The notes below the pieces were generated by a model. It made no database searches and had not been told where the DNA came from. It saw only the letters and a program-made list of their open reading frames with translations. Positions 6,032 to 9,474 of a DNA stretch of 9,474 bases are shown piece by piece. The stretch's first letter is position 1; every line of letters starts with the position of its first letter. Position numbers and translations under genes: made by a program. This stretch comes from CBCXVS01 sp965178525 (lineage in GTDB: Bacteria; Tectomicrobia; Entotheonellia; Entotheonellales; Entotheonellaceae), in assembly GCA_965178525.1 (NCBI GenBank), contig CBCXVS010000289.1:1-9474 (forward strand), read 5' to 3'.

Positions 6032-7180
6032 TCACCAGAGGGCCGCAGAGGCCAGGCGCGCCCCTTCGACCATCGAGGCGAGCTTGGCCCAAGCAATTTT
6101 GGCGTCCACTTTACGTCCCCAAGCGGAGGTGCCAAAGCCGCAGTCCGTGCCGGCGATCACCCGCTCCCGTCCCACGACGACGGCGTACCGCACGATGCGT
6201 TCGGCCACGAGTTCCGGATGTTCGATGAAATTGGTGGTGCTGTCCAGAACACCGGGGATGATCACCTTGTCGTCCGGGAGCGTCACGTCTTGCCAGACCT
6301 TCCATTCATGGGCGTGACGCGGATTGGCGCCCTCAAACGAGATGCCGGCCGGGCGGGCTTTGAGTACCGTTGCAATGATCTCATGCAGGGGCACGTCGTG
6401 GTGGTGTGGCCCCTCGTAATTGCCCCAGCACAGGTGCAGCCGCATGCGCTCCGGTGGCAAGCCGTCGAGCGCGTAGTTGAGCACGTCAACGTGCATGGCG
6501 GCGACGTTTTTGAACGCGTCCAACGTCAGGTCGGCAAACTGTGTGACGCGCGTCATGGCCAGATCCGGACAGTCGATCTGCAACAGAAGCCCTGCCTGCA
6601 CAATGGCCTGGTATTCTTCTTTCATCACATCCGCCAGGGCGTAGAGATAGGCTTCCTCCGTGGGATAATGTTCATTCGGGAGGAAATTGGCGATGACGCC
6701 GGGCGAGGCTGCGGTCATAAAGACTTCCTCAGCCTGGGTTTCATTTACGGCGGCTTTCAAGTTGGCAATATCTTGGTGGATCGCCTCCCAGTCCTTCCAC
6801 GCAATCGGCCCCGTGCAAGCGGGTTGTGGAATTGACGTCGAGGACAAATGCGTGCCGCCCTGGGCGGCAAATTCCGGAAATTCGTCATCGCCAAGCCGGG
6901 GCCGGGCGCGGATGAGCCGCTCGCCTTCAAATCCCGTGAGGCGCTCTTTGACGTACGCGGCATATTGGGATTTGCTCTGCTCGCCATCGTTAATGACGTC
7001 CAGACCCGCGTTGATCTGCCGCTGCACGACGTCGGCCACGGCATCACGAACGCCGGCGTTAAACGCCTCTGGGTCGGGGGCGCGGCGTTCTTCTCTGAGA
7101 TGCAGTAAATCCTGCAGTTCCGGCGATCTGGGTAGACTACCCGTATGGGTTGTGAGTATTTTTGACGTACTCTGCTGCAC
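6032..7180 (-). CDS. core-type cobalamin-independent methionine synthase (MetE C-terminal domain family)
   Basis: The 382-residue product is the zinc-dependent homocysteine methyltransferase half of MetE, without the N-terminal folate-binding repeat that makes full MetE about 750 residues long. The barrel begins ILTTHTGSLPRS (8-19), followed by DVINDGEQSK, MTAASPGVIANFLPN and LLLQIDCPDLA. The four zinc ligands of the family are visible: His249 and Cys251 (HLCWGN), Glu283 (FEGANPRHAHEW) and Cys347 (GTDCGFG). Such short enzymes are known in archaea and some bacteria, and core MetE proteins take the methyl group from a methylated corrinoid protein instead of methyl-tetrahydrofolate. Other members of this family act on other thiols, so the exact substrate is inferred. 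The start is GTG at 7180, with GGAGAGGAG 7 bases before it; no upstream extension looks coding. Its stop is 7 bases from the repaired end of the convergent hydrolase, which leaves no room for a terminator. Confidence 0.85.
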   Translation of the reverse strand: MQQSTSKILTTHTGSLPRSPELQDLLHLREERRAPDPEAFNAGVRDAVADVVQRQINAGLDVINDGEQSKSQYAAYVKERLTGFEGERLIRARPRLGDDEFPEFAAQGGTHLSSTSIPQPACTGPIAWKDWEAIHQDIANLKAAVNETQAEEVFMTAASPGVIANFLPNEHYPTEEAYLYALADVMKEEYQAIVQAGLLLQIDCPDLAMTRVTQFADLTLDAFKNVAAMHVDVLNYALDGLPPERMRLHLCWGNYEGPHHHDVPLHEIIATVLKARPAGISFEGANPRHAHEWKVWQDVTLPDDKVIIPGVLDSTTNFIEHPELVAERIVRYAVVVGRERVIAGTDCGFGTSAWGRKVDAKIAWAKLASMVEGARLASAALW

Positions 7181-7187
7181 TGTCTTT

Positions 7188-7196
7188 CTCCTCTCC
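7188..7196 (-). promoter_or_regulatory. ribosome binding site for the GTG start of the methionine synthase gene
   Basis: On the minus strand the sequence reads GGAGAGGAG, then 7 bases, then GTG. It is the strongest ribosome site near the gene and fixes the uncommon GTG as its start. Confidence 0.6.
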
Positions 7197-7430
7197 TATT
7201 TCCTACTTATCCCATCCCCTTCGCTTCCTGCGCGTCTCCCGTTTTCATCCTTTCTGGGCGCTATTTAATCACGAAAATGCGATCTCCATAGTATCGTATG
7301 TCTCATGTATCTGGTAGGATAATACGACATGCAGGGGTAAATTTCTGTTTGCTACAGGACACATGACTGGGCAGGCGGGACGCATGCTAACACCGCAACA
7401 GCAAAGCGCAAAAGAAAGCGCCAAGAACTA
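7197..7430. other. intergenic spacer between the methionine synthase gene and the decayed CHAT locus
   Basis: This spacer should hold the promoter of the minus-strand methionine synthase gene and any former promoter of the CHAT gene. GATAAT at 7318-7323 (plus strand) matches a -10 box at 5 of 6 positions, but no -35 box stands at a proper distance. A short frame from ATG 7363 runs into the TPR remnant in another frame. Nothing else is recognisable. Confidence 0.35.
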
Positions 7431-7658
7431 CTTTCGAGGCGGCATAGCCGCGACAGTGGCTGCGGCGAGCAGCATCTGCGCCAGGCGCTCCGTATGGCGC
7501 GCGAGACCCAGCATCGCGGCCTTGTCCCCGTCATCTTGCACAATCTGGGGAATTTATTTACCTCCGAATTGCGGTATGACGACGCACTGGCTGCCTACGC
7601 CGAAAGCATCGAACTTGCCCGTGCAAACGGTCGATTCGTTTCGAGATGGACGTGAGTT
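7431..7658 (+). pseudogene. TPR remnant: N-terminal part of the decayed CHAT protein
   Basis: In the frame of base 7470 the translation reads QHLRQALRMARETQHRGL, then VPVILHNLGNLFTSELRYDD and ALAAYAESIELARANGRF, a recognisable tetratricopeptide-repeat pattern (LHNLGN, ALAAYAESIELAR). The frame is open from 7341 but has no good start codon before ATG 7494, and the part before about 7470 is not TPR-like, so the 5' end is unclear or also damaged. The frame ends at TGA 7656-7658, within sequence that the CHAT part reads in another frame. Related CHAT proteins usually carry several more TPR units between this point and the CHAT domain, so an internal deletion with a frame change near 7640 is likely. 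Confidence 0.6.
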
Positions 7659-8284
7659 ATGGGGCGACCCCGTCATTCCGTGACACGGCCGGGCCAGTCT
7701 ACACTGAGCTGGTTGACCTGCTCCTGCAACGCGCCGCGTCCCTGCCGGAACCTGAGCAAGCTGAGCCGTATCTGTTGGAAGCACGCGCCACCCTCGAACT
7801 CTTCAAGGTAGTCGAGTTGCAGGACTATTTCCAGGACGCGTGCATTGTCGCCGAGCAGGAACTGGCGACGCCGCTTGATGCCATCTCCCAAACCGCGGTG
7901 GTCGTCTACCCCATCCTCTTGCCGGATCGCACCGAGCTATTGGTGAGTCTGCCAACCGGACTGAAGCGCTTTGCTGTGCCCATCGGCGCTGCTGCTCTCA
8001 CCCAGGAGATCACCGCATTTCGCCGGACACTCGAGATCCGCACGACGCGCCAGTATCTCCGACACGCGAAGAAACTCTACGACTGGCTCGTGCGCCCGCT
8101 GGAAGCGGACCTGGCAGCGCTCACCATCGATACGCTGGTTTTTGTGCCGGATGGCCCGCTGTGGACGATTCCCCTGGCGGCCTTGCATGATGGCAAGGAC
8201 TTCCTGATCCGTAAATACGCCCTGGCGGCCATACCGGGTCTCGATGTGATCGATCCTCGCCCGATCGACCAGCAGCAACGTTAA
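7646..8284 (+). pseudogene. middle part of the decayed CHAT protein (pre-CHAT and N-terminal CHAT region)
   Basis: The frame reads SYGATPSFRDTAGPVYTELV, DLLLQRAA, a linker LEARATLELFKVVELQDYFQ, VVVYPILLPDRTELLVSLPT, KKLYDWLVRPLEADLAALTI, DTLVFVPDGPLWTIPLAALH and KYALAAIPGLDVIDPRPID. This matches the segment preceding the caspase-like core in bacterial TPR-CHAT proteins, which are signalling proteases or protease-like modules. It ends at TAA 8282-8284, but the conserved continuation (NVKVLMAGLTEAVQGFPPLP) follows in the next frame, so one extra base (or two missing) lies at about 8270-8276, in CAGCAGCAA. The segment GPLWTIPLAAL has Trp (TGG 8162-8164) where I expect Arg, consistent with relaxed selection. 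ATG 7646 opens the frame but is probably not a real start, because the TPR part lies directly upstream in a different frame. Confidence 0.75.
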
Positions 8285-8879
8285 GGTGCTGATGGCCGGC
8301 TTGACGGAAGCCGTACAAGGATTTCCCCCCTTGCCGAATGTCTTGACGGAACTGCAAGCCATCCAGGATCTCTATAGCGGCAAGATGCTGCTCAACCGCG
8401 ACTTCCGTTTTTCCAAGTTGGAAGAGGCGTGACGGCAGGAACCGTTCACCATCGTGCATATTGCCTCTCATGCACAGTTCGCCGGTGACGTCGACAAGAC
8501 GTTTATCCTGACCTACGAGGATAAATTGTCCGTGGACCGGCTGGCGCAGCTCATCGGACGGTTGCGCTTCCGTGAGGAACCGCTTGAACTGCTCACCCTC
8601 AGCGCGGGTGAGACCGCGGTTGGGGATGAGCGTGCCGCCTCGGGCCTGGCCGGGATTGCCATCAAGGCAGGGGCTCGGAGTGCGCTGGCGACGCTGTGGA
8701 GCGTCGAGGATGAGGCGTCGTCCATTCTGATTACCGAGTTTTACCGGCAGCTCCGGGAACCGTCGGTGTCCAGGGCAGTGGCGCTGCAGCGCGCGCAGTT
8801 GAAGCTGCTTCAAGGTGCGTTTCGCTATCGGCACCCGTGGTTGTGGGCGCCGTTTTTGCTGATCAATAATTGGTTGTAA
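8274..8879 (+). pseudogene. C-terminal CHAT domain of the decayed protein, with a stop codon and no catalytic Cys
   Basis: This part carries the caspase-like core: AGLTEAVQGFPPLPNVLTEL, QAIQDLYSGKMLLNRDF, then FTIVHIASHAQF with the expected catalytic His (CAT 8469-8471), LSVDRLAQLI, LELLTLSAGETAVGDE, AGIAIKAGARSALATLWSVE and RHPWLWAPFLLINNWL to TAA 8877-8879. The frame is interrupted by TGA 8430-8432, where CGA (Arg) is a plausible ancestor. The catalytic Cys of the LSACETA motif is Gly (GGT 8607-8609), so even a restored protein should lack protease activity. An open frame from GTG 8454 to 8879 (141 codons) survives, but it starts inside the His motif. Downstream, a DUF928 gene follows within 22 bases, as in other CHAT loci I know of. 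Confidence 0.8.
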
Positions 8880-8901
8880 ATCGGGTTACGGCACCGTGAT
8901 C

Positions 8902-9399
8902 ATGCCAGCGGAAATACAGAGTTGGAAACAGCGGGCATTAGGCCGGGAAAGCCGCTTACGCGTGCCATGGGCATGGTTCGTCCTGGTTTTCCTGGTGTGC
9001 AGTGTCATGGGTGATGCGCGTTGGAGGCAGCACCTGTTCCGGCATGCGTTTGCCAGCTCTGAGCAACCCGTATCGGTTGTGGCGTTGCCGTACATGCCAC
9101 CATTGGACAGTGAGCCCGGATACAGTCAGCGCAGCGGCACAAGCCGTGGCGTTGGGGATATATCAGGGCCGACGGTGTTGGTGCTGGCGCCCGACCATAT
9201 CGGGGTGACCGTGCACGAGCAGCCGGTGTTGTATTGGTATATCTCGCAAGCCACGCGCTACCCGGTCGAATTGACCCTCATTGGCTTGGACAGTCCGGAG
9301 CCCCTTTTGACCGCGAAACTTAATCCGCCTTTCCAACCCGGCGTGCGGCGTGTGCGGTTGGCCGACTACGGTATCCGCCTCGAACCGGGGATACCCTGA
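8902..9399 (+). CDS. DUF928-type protein with N-terminal membrane segment, C-terminus apparently cut short
   Basis: The 165-residue product begins with a basic stretch (SWKQRALGRESRLRV), then a single hydrophobic segment (WAWFVLVFLVCSVMG, about residues 25-39), so it is probably exported or anchored with the rest outside. After a low-complexity linker comes the DUF928 core: PTVLVLAPDHIGVTVHEQPV, LYWYISQATRYPVELTLIGL and RVRLADYGIRLEPG. DUF928 has no known biochemical function; its members often stand next to CHAT or haemagglutinin-type genes. The product stops at TGA 9397-9399 directly after LEPGIP, where family members normally continue with a Tyr-x-Trp segment and about 80 more residues. 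The 75 bases after it do not clearly restore that part in another frame. ATG 8902 is chosen over GTG 8896; neither has a good ribosome site, so it may have depended on translation of the CHAT gene upstream. Confidence 0.6.
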   Translation: MPAEIQSWKQRALGRESRLRVPWAWFVLVFLVCSVMGDARWRQHLFRHAFASSEQPVSVVALPYMPPLDSEPGYSQRSGTSRGVGDISGPTVLVLAPDHIGVTVHEQPVLYWYISQATRYPVELTLIGLDSPEPLLTAKLNPPFQPGVRRVRLADYGIRLEPGIP

Positions 9400-9474
9400 A
9401 TGGCCTTAAGTCAAGCCAACTCCTTTCTTGATGAAGCAGTTACGCCGATTGCCTGAGACCGACTCCCCTCTCAT

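Noticed and set aside
5861..6835. Plus-strand open frame (324 codons) opposite the methionine synthase gene
   Set aside because: It has no domain character and overlaps both the hydrolase end and a clear minus-strand enzyme with all zinc ligands.
6687..7268. Plus-strand open frame (193 codons) opposite the methionine synthase start
   Set aside because: It is Ser/Arg-rich shadow composition antisense to conserved barrel sequence.
7363..9399. A working TPR-CHAT/DUF928 signalling or defence system
   Set aside because: The catalytic Cys is gone, there are two frame changes and a stop codon, and DUF928 is short; nothing here should function as such.

Overview
The window looks like chromosomal DNA of a moderately GC-rich, Gram-negative-type environmental bacterium. 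The mix of a type II NADH dehydrogenase fused to sensor domains, a core-type (MetE C-terminal-like) methionine synthase and a CHAT/DUF928 pair reminds me of Tectomicrobia (Entotheonella-like) or Nitrospirota. That placement is an impression from gene content only and is weak.

Layout. Positions 1-205 hold the 3' end of an unrecognised gene that enters from the left. After a non-coding stretch with a strong C6TT/AAG6 hairpin comes an NDH-2-type FAD oxidoreductase (499-1629). It is interrupted by a UAG at 1627-1629 where the family has Trp; the frame continues unshifted to 2535 through the rest of NDH-2, a cyclic-nucleotide-binding-like domain and two CBS motifs. Convergent to it is a pyridoxamine-phosphate-oxidase-like flavin-barrel protein (2561-3196, minus). 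A 448-base divergent spacer, holding a pair of 15-bp near-identical direct repeats, leads to an intact acetyl-CoA synthetase (3645-5549). A secreted SleB/CwlJ-type cell wall hydrolase follows after 6 bases, but its frame breaks at a TTTT run near 5937; removing one T restores the conserved family C-terminus up to 6024. Only 7 bases separate that end from the stop of the convergent core methionine synthase (6032-7180, minus, GTG start).

The right-hand part (about 7400-9399) is a decayed locus: a TPR/CHAT protein split by frame changes near 7640 and 8270, a stop at 8430 and loss of the catalytic Cys (LSAGETA for LSACETA), followed by a DUF928 protein that ends before the family's usual C-terminal part.

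Taken together, the intact genes are central metabolism (acetate activation, methionine synthesis, a flavin-barrel protein), while four of the accessory or sensor genes carry lesions. Either this is real gene decay, or some of the single-base events are sequencing or assembly errors. The CHAT gene has too many independent changes to be error alone. I see no tRNA, rRNA, CRISPR array, insertion sequence or prophage, and no convincing new multi-gene system. The most unusual item is the NDH-2/cNMP/CBS fusion with its in-frame amber codon.
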